NCBI GenBank assembly: GCA_002803225.1
Contig: NXFV01000322.1
Coordinates: 1 to 39,940 of the forward strand
From: Gamarada debralockiae
Lineage: Eukaryota; Ascomycota; Leotiomycetes; Helotiales; Hyphodiscaceae
Length of the DNA stretch: 39,940 bases
Direction of reading: 5' to 3'
Shown here: in pieces, positions 22,362-33,934 of the stretch
Layout: the number at the start of each line of letters is the position of its first letter
How positions within the stretch are numbered: position 1 is the stretch's first letter
The notes under the pieces: model-generated
The model's database searches: none
What the model saw: only the letters and a program-made list of their open reading frames with translations
Told to the model about the DNA's origin: nothing
Translations under genes and position numbers: made by a program

Positions 22362-23409
22362 CGTGGGGGTCAAATTGACGGGTTGATTCTTATGAAGATG
22401 AAAGAGAATACTTTGGTCTAGCACGACGAGGGGTGAGAACTACCGTGGTATAGAGGATGAGAAGAGCATCTCAAGGCGTCCAGTGCTCCTCGTCATGGAT
22501 TTGGACACGGTCGAAGAAGAGAGGAGAATAATCGGGAAGTGGGGGTGACGACATCCCGTCTGCGAGTCCAGGTTAAAGTTGCCATTTTCATCGAACTCCA
22601 CAGAACCCGTCAGCAAGGCTGGAGATTGGAGAACACTTCACAATACGGTACGAAGGCCGCGGTCAAAAGTCTTGCAACTACAGGGCATCCAGAGCCTGTA
22701 ATGTCGCAATATGCCGGTAACGCCCTGTAAATCCAGGCTAGGGTGCCTGTAAGCACCCTGTAGATGATTGGGCAGCGGACTCAGTCATCAGGTCTGAGCG
22801 CCGGCTGTCCAATCGCTTCAGGGAGAATCACGCGGATTTTACAGGACTGTTGCCTAAATTGCAAGGCCATACGGTACAGGGCTTGCTTGGTAATTACAAG
22901 CTAATCATCCCGTAGTTGCAAGGCTTTTGACCGCGGCCTGTAATATCAACGACTTTCAGAATTCAAATCAGATTTTTATGTATCACACACCCCTTTCCTA
23001 TCCTACTCCTCAACACGTGCTTCCCTCAACTGGAAACTCGGAACCCGAGTACCGAAAAGCCACCCTGACACCCATCAACCCCACAATCTATTTCAGGCAC
23101 AACCATTACACTTAAAACAACTTCTTCCCATGTATCCAATCAGCCTGAGATCTTCATCCCATTTCTTTCAATCAATATGTATTTCATGTCACATGGTGCA
23201 TTAGAACTGACGATATATGATCTGGAATTAATCTGGCAAAATGCATACATAGTGCACCGGTGATTTCGGTCCGCGATTTTTGATGGGCTTCGGCCAGATC
23301 CTGAACCATTGAAATGTTTAAAAGGAACTCATGTCCAAGTGATAGAAAGAGAGGAAGCTTGCTTGGATACTTCCTCTTCTGTAGATAGTTTGTGGTAGTT
23401 CATTTCAAA
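22362..23409. other. SDR promoter, MITE-like element and CBM1-gene promoter
   Basis: No gene. The stretch holds the promoter of the minus-strand SDR, the inverted-repeat element at 22654-22939 and then the promoter of the plus-strand CBM1 gene. Confidence 0.5.
22654..22939. mobile_element. MITE-like element with 28-bp terminal inverted repeats
   Basis: The left end (AGGCCGCGGTCAAAAG... 22654-22681) and the reverse complement of the right end (22912-22939) agree over 28 bp with a single T/C difference. The length of about 286 bp and absence of coding capacity suit a non-autonomous DNA transposon. The words CCTGTA or TACAGG recur about eight times inside and at the edges (for example near 22679, 22695, 22726, 22747, 22758, 22837, 22875 and 22937), like sub-terminal transposase-binding repeats of hAT-type elements. 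I could not identify a clean target-site duplication, so the superfamily and the exact ends are uncertain. Confidence 0.75.
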
Positions 23410-24519
23410 ATGCGATCCTCTGTTCTCAGTATCCTTTCCGTGGCTGGAGCAGCCTATGCCCAGTCTACTGCCTACGAGCAATGTATGCGAAATTCTCTTG
23501 GTTTTTGAAGGGACACGAGAATGATTCATGCTGAGATATGACATAGGTGGGGGAATAGGATGGAGTGGCTCAACGACTTGTATTGCAGGCTGGACTTGCA
23601 CATACTCAAAGTACGTCCCTCTCCCTCACTCGTCATTTTCCATCCTCAGTCCAAGCTAACGACTTCCCAGCCCCTGTATATCCCCTCCTCTCTCTCTCGG
23701 CTCATTCTAATCAACGGAACAAAGATTATTCTCAATGCCTACCCTGCACTGGCTCCTGCTCCACCTCCTCTGCCGTCGCATCAAGCACGTCCTCTAAGCT
23801 AACAACAATGGCGACCTCCACCACAACCGGCACGCCAACCACCACAGGGTCCGCTTCAACCACTCTCTCCGGCGGCACCGGCTCAACGGCTTACCCGGGG
23901 ACAACATTGCAAAGCGGATATGTTAGTCCTCTCCTTTTCTTCTTCCAATCCTAGATATTTCAGGAGCCCCATGACATGATTCAGCTACAGAAAGAAAGTA
24001 GTGCTGACCCTGAGCTCTCACCCAGTACTGGATCCGCGCAGTCGAATCCCCAAATTTCCACCAATATCTCCAAACATCACCCGAATACGTTCCCGGGACC
24101 GCAATCCTGCAAAACTACACCACAGCCGGGCAATTCAACATCATAAACGGGCAGCTCGTCGAACTAATCTCGGGCGGTCTCCTATACGCCAATGTTGAGG
24201 TTCAGCCGAATTCGAGTGTGACGATGTTGGCGATGACGTTTGAGACGACGCAGAATACTTATGGGACGTTTGATTTCAGTGGGGATGCCGTGCAGTGGAG
24301 TGTTGCGAGTATTGATAGGCCGAATCTGAGCGCTTGGTTGGTGTGTGCTAATCAGCAGCTTTTTATTAATTTGGGGGCTTATGATTATTTGACACCGGCG
24401 GGGTGTGCGGATGAGACTGTGAGTGGTACTCTGCTTGGAGGGGAGAGATAGAGAGAGATAGCGTGTGCTGACTAGTGATATAGATCCATTATTATAATGG
24501 CGCGACTGCTGTGGATTAA
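23410..24519 (+). CDS. Secreted protein with N-terminal cellulose-binding CBM1
   Basis: Six exons: 23410-23482, 23547-23610, 23671-23675, 23725-23921, 24026-24418 and 24484-24519; 255 residues. Signal peptide at residues 1-17 (MRSSVLSILSVAGAAYA, cut before Q). CBM1 at residues 24-54: QCGGIGWSGSTTC, GWTCTYSN, PYYSQC, with all family cysteines and aromatic residues. A Ser/Thr linker follows, then a C-terminal domain of about 145 residues (YYWIRAVESPNFHQYLQ ... LTPAGCADETIHYYNGATAVD) that I do not recognise as an enzyme. The protein should be exported and bind crystalline cellulose or chitin; catalytic activity is not evident. The model needs a 5-nt exon (CCCCT) to restore the CBM1 reading frame. 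The last intron (24419-24483) restores a short C-terminal exon ending in TAA. Confidence 0.85.
23671..23675 (+). other. 5-nt microexon within the CBM1 coding region
   Basis: Exon 2 ends in phase 2 (TCA AA|GTACGT). The next acceptor (branch GCTAAC, CCCAG|) exposes CCCCT directly followed by a new donor GTATAT; that intron ends at ACAAAG|ATTATTCT. Joining AA + CCCCT + ATTATTCT gives AAC CCC TAT TAT TCT, i.e. SNPYYSQC, the canonical CBM1 ending. Without the microexon, neither acceptor keeps frame. Confidence 0.75.
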
Positions 24520-24738
24520 CGCAGCTGCGAGGAAAGAGGAGGATAAGACATAAGAGGGCAAATGGACAGGAAGAGGGGGTGGATGAAGGGAGATGGAGGA
24601 GAAATATTCATAAATGGTTCGCTTTGGAAATAGTTTCGCTGTACATATGTTTGCAAATTGTGCATACTTGATTTTACACCTGCGTTGTTTTCGTGGCAGT
24701 ACTTTTGAGATCGACTCTGGTATCTTACATAACTCCAT

Positions 24739-26743
24739 TCATGCTTTTGTCTTATGCTTCAATAAACAATGCTCGCCCCAATGCCGTCGATATTTCTCCG
24801 GGATAAAAGGAACATTCGGCAACCAAAGCGTTCTGGCAAGGACATGAGTCCGGGACGCATCGAGGAAAGGTTCGCATGCTACCTTCTGCCAGTTCTCCTC
24901 GTCAAGGATGTAGTGCGGTTCATACTTCGATGGCTCAGATCCAGGGTAGTAGGTATCGACCAAAAAGTTGCAAGCTTGCAGGTCGACCTAGACTTTGATT
25001 AGTGCAAGTTCCGGCGAGGAGGTTCGCAGGCTTACGTATTTGCCCATATCTTCTTGATTCTGGTCATTCATGCCAGCCGGTATGAGCCAAGCTCCAGACC
25101 AGAAGCCAAATCCAATCTTTGCCTCCGAAAACTCGCCAGGCAGAAGCCCATCGAATTCGCTCTTGACAAATTTTGCTCGCATACCATTTGGCAGATGGTA
25201 AGAGCTGGGAAAGCGGTACCACTCTTTCCCAAAGCACACTGAGTCTCCACGCATGCCAATAGTTCCGTTCTGAAGAGGCTCATAGATCTTCAAAGGTGCC
25301 GAGTAGGCGGAGTAGATCCCATAAATTCGAGCAAGTCCAACATCCACTGATCCAATCATTATAAAGCTCACGAGTAAAAGCTTCAATCTTGCTGGAATCT
25401 TCCCAATCAAAGATTTTGGATCAGATTGGCCGAAAGCTGTCAATATCATGTGCAGCGACATCGCGGCATTGAGAGCAAGCGCCGGATAGACTGGGTACAT
25501 GAATCGCTCCTCCTTATGTGGCTGGAAGCTGAAAATGCCTAGCCAAAGGTAGAATGGTGACATGAAGATGATACTTCGAAGTCCAGTGACTGTTCCACCT
25601 TCTTGTGGAGATCGAGAGAGCATCTTCTTCAGTCCAAAGAGTGGGAGAGCTGCGACTGCAAGCACAAACCAGATATTGAAATTGAGGAGAAGATTTCGGA
25701 TGTAGAAATGCCACTCCTCGGTTCCGTAGATCTCAGGTCCTCTCCCTTCTCCGCTGAAGATATTGTACATGACAATATTGAGCGGGACGACGACGGGTTT
25801 CTTATAGAAGAAGCCAGATATCAAGAACTCGAAGAGCTGTAATCAATTAGATACATGAAGACAAACGGGGATGAACTTGATCTTACCAGAACCAGCAGTC
25901 CTGCCACAAATCCTCGAACGAATCGCATAATAGCATCGATAAACGCATCTTTGCTACTCAGACTTGCGAATATGAGCTCCTCGAGCAGAAATGGTGCCGA
26001 AAGGGCGATAGCAAAGGGCCATCCCAGTATTCCCCCAATGGAGAAGTAGAACATGCCAAGAGCCGTCTTCAGCCCTCCTCTCCAATTCATGAAGGCTGCC
26101 ATTCCAAGCATGGTTGTGTACATCGCAAAGCTCGAGGGGAGGAAAGCGGCGGAGGCATGAAACATCCCAGGACTAAATATCATCGCCATCATGAAGAAGA
26201 GGGCGATTCGAGGATTGAGAGTGCCATTGATAACTCGGAACATTTGGGTTTGGCAGAGGGCGCAGACGAAAGCGAGGATATATCGTATGAAGTAGAATTC
26301 CCCAACCTAGGCCACATTAGCAGGAATTCATGAACCAAGAACTGCTGTCATACCTTTGTTGAGAAGGGTAACAAACGTCTAAAGCTCCCAACTAATGCAT
26401 GGAAGGCAAGATATGTCCAACTTCGAATGGCATACTCTGGCGAGTACTCCCAAGTCTGCAATCCATAGCCATGACTGAGATAGTGTGTAGGCTCCCAGTA
26501 ATTGAAGGTCTCATCACAATCTTGTATCGGCGCATAGATCGCAGCGAGTATGTTGGCACCGAGGAAGACGTAGAAAGCACCAATTGGCTTTACAGCGAAA
26601 GGTGTGGCAGGTCTGTTGGGACGGATTAGCTTGGGTTCCTTGCTTTCACAGATTGGATGGATGCCTTGCTTTTTCTTTGGTCGCGGAGCTGAGGAGGGCA
26701 AGGGACCTCGAGCTGCCGGGGGTTTTGCGCCTGGTGGAGGCAT
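24739..26743 (-). CDS. ALG9: ALG9-type alpha-1,2-mannosyltransferase (N-glycan assembly)
   Basis: Exons 26743-26354, 26306-25887, 25836-25036 and 24987-24739, with introns of 47, 50 and 48 bp; 619 residues. A GT22 family multi-pass ER membrane enzyme using dolichyl-phosphate mannose to add alpha-1,2 mannoses to the lumenal lipid-linked oligosaccharide. The first lumenal loop has the catalytic acidic motif at residues 75-78 in QDCDETFNYWEPTHYL; the second family signature HKEERFMYPVYP starts at residue 377. About ten hydrophobic segments follow the Pro/Lys-rich N-terminus. The C-terminal lumenal domain includes DTYYPGSEPSKYEPHY. It is divergently oriented to the NAF1 gene, with starts 270 bp apart. 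Confidence 0.93.
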
Positions 26744-27013
26744 TTCTCAACGATTTGCCTCAACTTGAAGTTTGCAGGTGTTTTGTCTCGTGTCTGAAAG
26801 TTCAGGGTAGAAGCTAGCCTATGACGCGCTATTGGACCCCTGTCGACGCTATGACCAGGCTAAGGATTTTGAGATTCGAAATTATTTTGGTCGAATCTGG
26901 AGAAGAAAGTCTCCGCTCCAAATTTGCACGATCATTCAAACACAACATTGCTTCCTCTACTACATACATGTAGTATTGCTTGTTGTATTAATACAATGCT
27001 ACAGACTTAATTC
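26744..27013. promoter_or_regulatory. Shared divergent promoter of ALG9 and NAF1
   Basis: The two start codons face away from each other with 270 bp between them, so both promoters and leaders must lie here. I see no canonical TATA box in a convincing position. Confidence 0.55.
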
Positions 27014-29107
27014 ATGGCTACAGAAGAAATCGACGATCTCATTTCTCAAGCTCCTCCTCCAAAGCGTGTCCGCCTCGATAACGAACTCTCAGCGATCGAT
27101 TCACCTACACCGATCGACGATATAGAGGGCAAGCACACTGCGACTACGTCAGCTCCCGAGTCTCTTGCCCAGAACGCCTTTGCTACAATGCTGCCAGTAG
27201 CACATTCTGGGATACCAGGCTTAGGACGACTTGGAAATGCGCCAACAGAACCAGAGAAGGCCCTTGAGGCTCCTGCAGAAGCAGTAGTCACCGAGGAGAC
27301 TAATGGAACCGTCGCAGATCCGCCAGTTACTGAAGATTTGAACACCGAGATGCCTGGAATGGACACTAGTACTCTGGTCCCAGAGCCACTGGTCAATTAC
27401 AAGATGGAAGTGGAAGGTACGGAAATTGTCAATACTGCGGATAATACGGCCTCTGCGAATGAGACAACCCAAGTAATTGAAGATGGAGAGCTGGCCTTGT
27501 CACGAGCTCCAGTCCCTCTCCCAAACTCTACCACAGAAGAGGAACCCAAAGAGTCAAGCTCAACTGGTTCGTCAGATCAACCAGTTACACATGCTTTAGA
27601 AGCCCTTCTAGGTGGACTTGACTCGCCTGCCCCAAAAGCTCTAGATTCTGAGAATCCCCCAACTGTTCAAGAAGAAGCTGCTGCAGAAGAACATCCAGAA
27701 TGGGAAGTCGATTCATCACCTTATGAATCCTCATCTGAAGACTCCTCCAGTGACGATAGCTCCTCTGAAGAAGATAGCGACGAAGATGGAGATAACGCTT
27801 ACAAACTCCTAAGTCCCGAAGAGCAAGCTCGGATATTGATGGAGGGAGATGGAGGATCCGACGATGAGGGTGGTTCTAGCAAGGCGAAAGGTTCTGGAGG
27901 ACAATTGCGAACGAAAAATGAGATTCCAGAAGAGGTCATACCCAAGCCAGATGTCACAATTACACCTCAGATGCAGATTGAAGAGTTGGGAGTTGTCGAG
28001 GCGATTGTTGAGAATATCATTTTGATCAAGGCCAAAACATCTGGAGAATACAGAGCTCTGGAAAGCGGATCGGTGCTGTGCTTGGCAGATCGGAGCGTTA
28101 TTGGAGTGGTATCAGAAACACTTGGACGAGTCCAGCAACCTCTTTACACGGTACGATTCGCGAATGCAGGAGAGATAACTGAGGCTGGTATATCGATGGG
28201 AACCAAAGTCTTATATTCGGAACAGCATGCGAAATACGCTCTCACACAAGTTCTGAAAGCTTACAAAGGATCCGATGCGTCGAATTTGCATGATGAGGAA
28301 GTCGGCGACGAGGAGATGGAGTTTTCAGATGATGAGGCAGAAGCCGAGCATAAGCGAAGACTGAAGCAAAAGAAACTTGAAAAGCGAGGTGGAAAGATGC
28401 AGCAGAATGGAGGATCGAGTCGTAGAGGTCACGGTCATCCGTTACAACAACAGCATTTACCTCCTGATGGAAATGGGTTGAGTTATGATGAAGCTGAAGA
28501 TGATGGTCCCTACAAGCCACTTGCACGACCTACTGGATTTGCGGATACTGTTGGACGAAGCGAGGCACCTCAAGAGGGAGTTTACGTATCCGGAATGTCA
28601 AATCGTAGCCGTGGCGATTTCAGAGGCAGAGGAAGAGGTGATCGAGGAAGAGGCCGAGGAGATCGTGGACGAGGAAGAGGTGGTGTCCAAGATCGCCGAG
28701 ACAACAATGGATATTCTCAGCCACCGCAAGGCCGTCCGAGCGGGTATGGACAGCCGCACCAAAGCCCTAGCTCACATGCACACCCACCATTCAATCCCCA
28801 GCAAGGGGCAGGGTACTCACAATCTCCTGTTCCTCCGAATCCAAACAACTTCTACAGACCGCAATCACAGGATCAGTATTCACCTCAACAACCTCCAATG
28901 TGGCCCCAATTCTCTCAGCAGCCATTCCAACAGCCGTATCAGGGATTCCAAAACATGCAAAACGGATGGCCAAATATGCCACAGCCTCCTTCTTTGCCAT
29001 CTGGTGCTTTCATCAATCCTGCTTTTTTTGCTGGGAATCCACAGGGCGCGCCGAATCAATGGAATCAGCAACAGCAGGGTGGGGGAGGTCGTGGTGGCTC
29101 ATTGTGA
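27014..29107 (+). CDS. NAF1: NAF1, H/ACA snoRNP assembly factor
   Basis: One exon, 697 residues, starting at MATEEIDDLISQAPPPKRVR. The N-terminal half is acidic and disordered, with a Ser/Asp/Glu block (SSEDSSSDDSSSEEDSDEDG). The Gar1-like/NAF1 core lies at about residues 318-415: IEELGVVEAIVENIILIK, SGSVLCLADRSVIGVV, GRVQQPLYTVRF, GTKVLYSEQHAKYAL. It is followed by a lysine-rich segment, a YDEAEDDGPYKPLARP motif, an RG-rich run (RGRGRGDRGRGRGDRGRGRG) and a Gln/Pro-rich tail. NAF1 is a nuclear chaperone that binds the Cbf5/dyskerin homologue during H/ACA snoRNP assembly before Gar1 replaces it. The RG repeat and Q/P tail probably help RNA or protein binding. Confidence 0.92.
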   Translation: MATEEIDDLISQAPPPKRVRLDNELSAIDSPTPIDDIEGKHTATTSAPESLAQNAFATMLPVAHSGIPGLGRLGNAPTEPEKALEAPAEAVVTEETNGTVADPPVTEDLNTEMPGMDTSTLVPEPLVNYKMEVEGTEIVNTADNTASANETTQVIEDGELALSRAPVPLPNSTTEEEPKESSSTGSSDQPVTHALEALLGGLDSPAPKALDSENPPTVQEEAAAEEHPEWEVDSSPYESSSEDSSSDDSSSEEDSDEDGDNAYKLLSPEEQARILMEGDGGSDDEGGSSKAKGSGGQLRTKNEIPEEVIPKPDVTITPQMQIEELGVVEAIVENIILIKAKTSGEYRALESGSVLCLADRSVIGVVSETLGRVQQPLYTVRFANAGEITEAGISMGTKVLYSEQHAKYALTQVLKAYKGSDASNLHDEEVGDEEMEFSDDEAEAEHKRRLKQKKLEKRGGKMQQNGGSSRRGHGHPLQQQHLPPDGNGLSYDEAEDDGPYKPLARPTGFADTVGRSEAPQEGVYVSGMSNRSRGDFRGRGRGDRGRGRGDRGRGRGGVQDRRDNNGYSQPPQGRPSGYGQPHQSPSSHAHPPFNPQQGAGYSQSPVPPNPNNFYRPQSQDQYSPQQPPMWPQFSQQPFQQPYQGFQNMQNGWPNMPQPPSLPSGAFINPAFFAGNPQGAPNQWNQQQQGGGGRGGSL

Positions 29108-30362
29108 GTATAGGCAGGTGGGATATTGTCGATTATTGTATAGGTAGTTGAGAAAGTGGTCTCAATGATGATCATCATGTCAATCCACACGTCTTCAATG
29201 TTTTGAGCATGCTGAGCTTGCAATCCCACTCAATCCGCTTTTTGAATTCATCCTATTTACAAGTTGCAATCCCCTGACCAAGTTGAAACGCTGAAGAAAG
29301 GTTGACGGGAAGCATACTTCAGCGTATCAAGAATTCAAGATCCCACCATGTCTGAAAATAACTCCTACGTAGAACAATCTGGGGCCTGGAACAAATTCGC
29401 ATGTCGGCGGGTTTTCTTGGCATTGTTCGTAAACGGTAGTTCAAAGGAGGGCCAGCATTGCAACAACTAAGACATTGAGCATGTTACTCGGCTTCTTTCG
29501 ATTGGAGAGTTCATACCGAAAGTTGCTGTCTCGCATATCTCCCAGAAGCTGCTCACTGTATGCATCCTACCTGCCATACTCCTGCAGCAATGTTCCATTA
29601 GCATTGGACCTCATCTATTCTCTTGGGAGTGCAACATACTGTATCAATTGGCTGCGGTGGAAGTGGCTTCGGAGTCTCTTCGTTCTGCTTCGTGTCCTGC
29701 TTTGCGACGTGCTTTGGAGAATCGGAAGTCATTTCGGATTGTTGGCGTTGGAATTTCCGAACTTTAATAAGACATCTCAAGATATGCTATTGAGAGACTG
29801 GTGCTGTTCTTATAGCTGATTGAGCCATTTTGAGTAGCGTCTGCTGTACTACAAATTCTGTTTATGAGAGGCTTAGAACCCGTGAGCTGTTGCCATCGCT
29901 TTATTTCATTTCGCGATGGCTATATAATGCGAGGGCTCGCGCTTCTTGAAGAAGCTTACGTACTTATTGTAAGGTAAGATAATGGACCTTCGAAGTACCG
30001 TACCGTAAACATGATAGGTTGATTAAAGGGGACGGGAAGTTCGCCCATGAAGTCGCCTCGTGCCTCAGGCCGAAACGGTGGCGCTGCGAAGTCTCGCAAT
30101 GAACCGCACAGCTCACATTATTTTCCCTTTTGGTCCACATTATACTAATTTTGACAGACAACAAAGTTCTTGCTCTTACGCTCAACGCTTTGTTTGTTTG
30201 ATTCAGGCCACAGTGGCGCTAAATGCTCTTGTCCGTGACTCCCGACCGGCATAGCTGATGTGGGCACGTGATTTAGCATCGCATGTGACTTCGTCCTTCT
30301 AGGTATGCACTTCAGCCGATTCTGATTGAGAGGATGTGTTATTTACTCTCCATAGAATCAAA
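29108..30362. other. Intergenic region between NAF1 and zinc-finger gene
   Basis: No supported gene; a 114-codon plus-strand frame at 29475-29819 lacks motifs and looks like chance. The last 60 bases contain GTATGC...CATAG, which may be an intron in the 5' leader of the zinc-finger gene. Confidence 0.4.
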
Positions 30363-33300
30363 ATGCTCAATTCTTTCTGCATTACTTGCTATCTTGCAAC
30401 CGACACTTCACTTTCAATAGACCCGCGACAACTTGCTCTAGCCAACGCCACTCAGAGGTATGCTGATCTGCCCGCCTGGCTCGAAACTTCCGTCGACAGC
30501 AGGGAATGGCACAAACCATCCACTACAAAATCAGCTATGGCGTCAACCCACTTTACCGAAGGCTTAGAAAAGGCACTGGTGTATTCACCCTCAGCTTCAC
30601 CATCTCCACCAGCCTCCACCGTGTTTTCCTCAGTCAACTCAACAATCGCCTCCGCATCCACAGTTTCAACTCGTTATTCCGCTCATCCACGCATACTGAG
30701 CTTGGATAATGTATCCGAGAATGGAACATGCGAAAGCACAACGTCACATCAGTTCAAGAAGCCTGGAGATGAACATTTACTGCTAGGACTACTATCTGAT
30801 CGATACAGCAACGTATCAGAGCATCAGAGCGAGTTCAACTCACCCATATATAAGGTATTCAAAGAGCGAGCAAAGGATAATGAACTTCAAAAACATATGG
30901 ATATCCATGGAGCTCCGGGGGAGAAGCCAGATAAAAAGCATGGAAGACCAGGCTTGGGCTCTAGTAAAAGTGTTGACCAGGATGCGTGAGTAATCTCAAA
31001 AACGGAATGATTTGCAAGTCGTACTTACAATATCTAGCGCGATTTGCACCCTCTCCCTCCCCAGTTTGAACCCTTCTAGCCCGGAAGATATTCCTAGCAC
31101 TGTCTTTCAAGATTCAAGGGCCAAGGGGATGCGGCCAGCAAAGATCCTTGATAGTCCCAACATGGCAGATATTGTGATCCCTTCAATAGAGGGCCAAGAA
31201 CCTGTTGAGATCCAGAGAACGCCCTCATCGCGGAAGGCTATTGAATCAACTCTGGTTGGAGAATGGGGGAAGACCTCTGCTAGGCCTTGGGAGTCTTTCC
31301 CATTCATTTCGGAGGCAGAATCTCAGTACTTCTCTCGATTATTTTCGAAAGAGGATGCTCTCATGTCCAGTGTTCCCACTTTCGACAAAACGGATGTCGA
31401 TCTGCAAATGTCCCCTATTTACCATGGTTCGACGTTCCGAAGTCCACACAGGGGGAACTCACAAAGTCCAAGTACAATATCAGAGTGGAGGTACGAGATG
31501 GATAACGATTGCACTCTAGAAGTTGATACTGGAAATTCTCCTGCCAATGAGAGTTACCGGACCGCAAATATGGGAGCAAGGTTCAAGTGCCATCAGTGTC
31601 ATTGGCAGTTCATTCGATCCTCACTGCTTCGAGATCACGTTTGCACACACACTGGAGGTCGCCCATTTAAGTGCCACGCATGTGGCAAAGCTTTTTGGCG
31701 TCTGAAGGACCGGGATCGCCATGGTGCTAAGCATACCAAAGAAGCTCAAGTCCTCTCCCAAGACAAAACAACTTCAGACCACGATGGGTTAAGGCTGCCT
31801 GAGAACTCTCGGAATTACCCAAAACTCAGGAATAAAGAAAATTTGCGACCCAAGAACGTTGAAGATAGAGAAACAGGCTGCTTCAGTTTGAAGCCTCCAG
31901 ATGTCGCAGTGATCACCGACGGAAGTATACAGGGCAATACTTCCAGTCAAGATTCCAGCAAGCAAACCAATGTGTCTGAATCGAACTCGGAAGAAGAAAC
32001 GTATTCTTTGTCAGGCGGCAAGGCCACGGATGTTGCCCCAGATGAGTCAACTTCAACCCTATACAGTCCAGATCGTGGTAGTCTCAGAGTTTCGCCGGAG
32101 AGTCCGGACAGCAATTTCAGCCTGGCAGAAGCATTTTTAGGTGACATGATGAAACAGTGCGGAGAAGCATTCATGCTCTCCCCAAGTTCGTCACTGACGT
32201 CGCATGGAGGCACCAGTACCCCGTCCCGCTCCACTGAAACACCTTCAAGTTTTTCCACCTCACCCAACTTGAGTCGCAAAAGCATATCTTCCAGAAGGAG
32301 AAGCGAGGACGAAGATGAAGAAGGAAATAAGCGGTCGAATCAAGGCTTCAAGCGGACAAAGGTAGGTCCAAGTGATGGACCTTTTCCAAGTTCCGAACAA
32401 GGCCGAAGACTTGCTTGCCATCTACGTATCTCCGATCCGCAAAAATTTTGCAAAAACAACCTCACAGCAAAGAAGTATGACACTTGTTCAGGCCCTGGGT
32501 GGCCTGATGTACATCATTTAAAGTGAGCCCAGATCCCTCCAGCACTTCCACATCAACTGACTATCAAGACAACATTTAGGACTCTCTGCTAGCTCGGTTC
32601 ATAAGAAGTTCAGGTGCCACCTATGCCATAAAATTTTTAAAAGCAGCAACGCTGTCCTAGATCATCTACAAGAGGTGCCCAACTGCATAGAAGGGCCTTT
32701 GCAGGAGGACTCGGACGATATCAGCGATGCAGCCTGGCGTCAAATAAAGCGCAAGATCACCAGATCTGGATTTGAAGAACTCCCAGGCGATACACGGGAA
32801 AGGATTAATCTGTGGGTAGAAAGCAATCTGGTTGCATACGCCCCTAACAAACCGTTGGAGATCCGCAAAGACGAGCTTAGGAAATGGCACATGATATGGA
32901 ATATTTTGTGCCCCGAAAAGCAAATCCCTTCTCATCCATGTAAGGCTGCCCTTTTTTTTGAATCTCAATTGCTAACAGCCACTAGTTTACGAGACCGATG
33001 CGTTTCTTCCGCCGACCAATGCGGAAATTTTGAAAAGAGCTTTCAGAGACAAGGTGGAGGCTCGTGTGGGGACAGGAGATGTACCCGATTTCATTCGAGA
33101 TTACCTAGAGGCCCTGGAAGATTGCTTACAGGAGGCAATTGAGCATGTATCAAAGCCTAGAGTAGCGTCCATGGAAACACCCTCGGTTCTTGGATCACCC
33201 ATTCGGAATCATAGCATGATTCCATCGCCGTTCCAGGGACGAGCTAGCCAATCCATCAATTCAACGACTCAACTGTCATCACAAATACCCCTTTCTACAG

Positions 33301-33934
33301 CCCCAATTTTGGACACAGTCAATGAGCGGATAGAAAGACCCAATGGAACTAGCCACTCGACCCAGATTGGATCTGGAATAATGCCTGCTGTGGCCAGTGG
33401 TAGCTCTGTCAATTCCTCTTTGTTTATCGACCCTATTGCAGGCCATAGCCCAAACATTGGTACGTTCTAAACTTGAGACGTAGTCTCATCTTCCTGAATA
33501 TATCAATATACTGATCAACTTATACAGGCTGGTTCGCGACTGTCCCCAACCTGTCGGAAACTTACGTTGCACCACCATCTGAACATATAGATCCACGTAA
33601 TCTTCAAATTCACCGAAGTCTTAACAAAACGCCGAGCGGTGATATTCAAATGCTTTCGGATTCTCAGATGCCGGCTGAGGTAGAGGCTTCGTCAACTCTC
33701 ACTGGAAATGAGAGCTCTGCGTCATTTGAAGATTTCGTGTTGGGAGATTGGGAGCAGGGTGAAAGCTCAATTATGTCAGGATGGGAACCCACTTGGGACA
33801 GTACCGTGCTTCACAACAGCCCAGGCCCTGACACGGCTCTCGCTCATGATGAGGTCCTTTACGCCACTACTCACATTGTAGAAGGGAGCTCTTCCAACTC
33901 TGAGCCAGGAGGAGACTACGATGAGACGATATAG
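30363..33934 (+). CDS. C2H2 zinc-finger transcription factor
   Basis: Five exons: 30363-30985, 31038-32522, 32569-32939, 32986-33459 and 33528-33934; introns of 52, 46, 46 and 68 bp; 1119 residues. Two adjacent C2H2 fingers begin near residue 389: FKCHQCHWQFIRSSLLRDHV (ending HVCTH) and FKCHACGKAFWRLKDRDRHG (ending RHGAKH). After a long Ser-rich linker (with basic KRSNQGFKRTK) a second block near residues 705-740 reads PDVHHLKQHL and FRCHLCHKIFKSSNAVLDHL, the variant zinc-binding block common in fungal C2H2 regulators, followed by EKQIPSHPFYETD. The tail is acidic and Ser-rich, a possible activation domain. The intron at 32523-32568 was placed on the CAAG acceptor, because the next AG gives a stop. 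The start is uncertain: ATG 30363 or 30537 (1061 residues). Target genes unknown. Confidence 0.82.

Noticed and set aside
22362..22424. N-terminal extension of the SDR
   Set aside because: The in-frame extension begins with GTG; the ATG at 22361 puts the Rossmann motif at the usual distance from the N-terminus.
29475..29819. 114-codon plus-strand frame between NAF1 and the zinc-finger gene
   Set aside because: No domain, unusual composition (many Leu, Cys, Trp) and no splice partner; likely chance.
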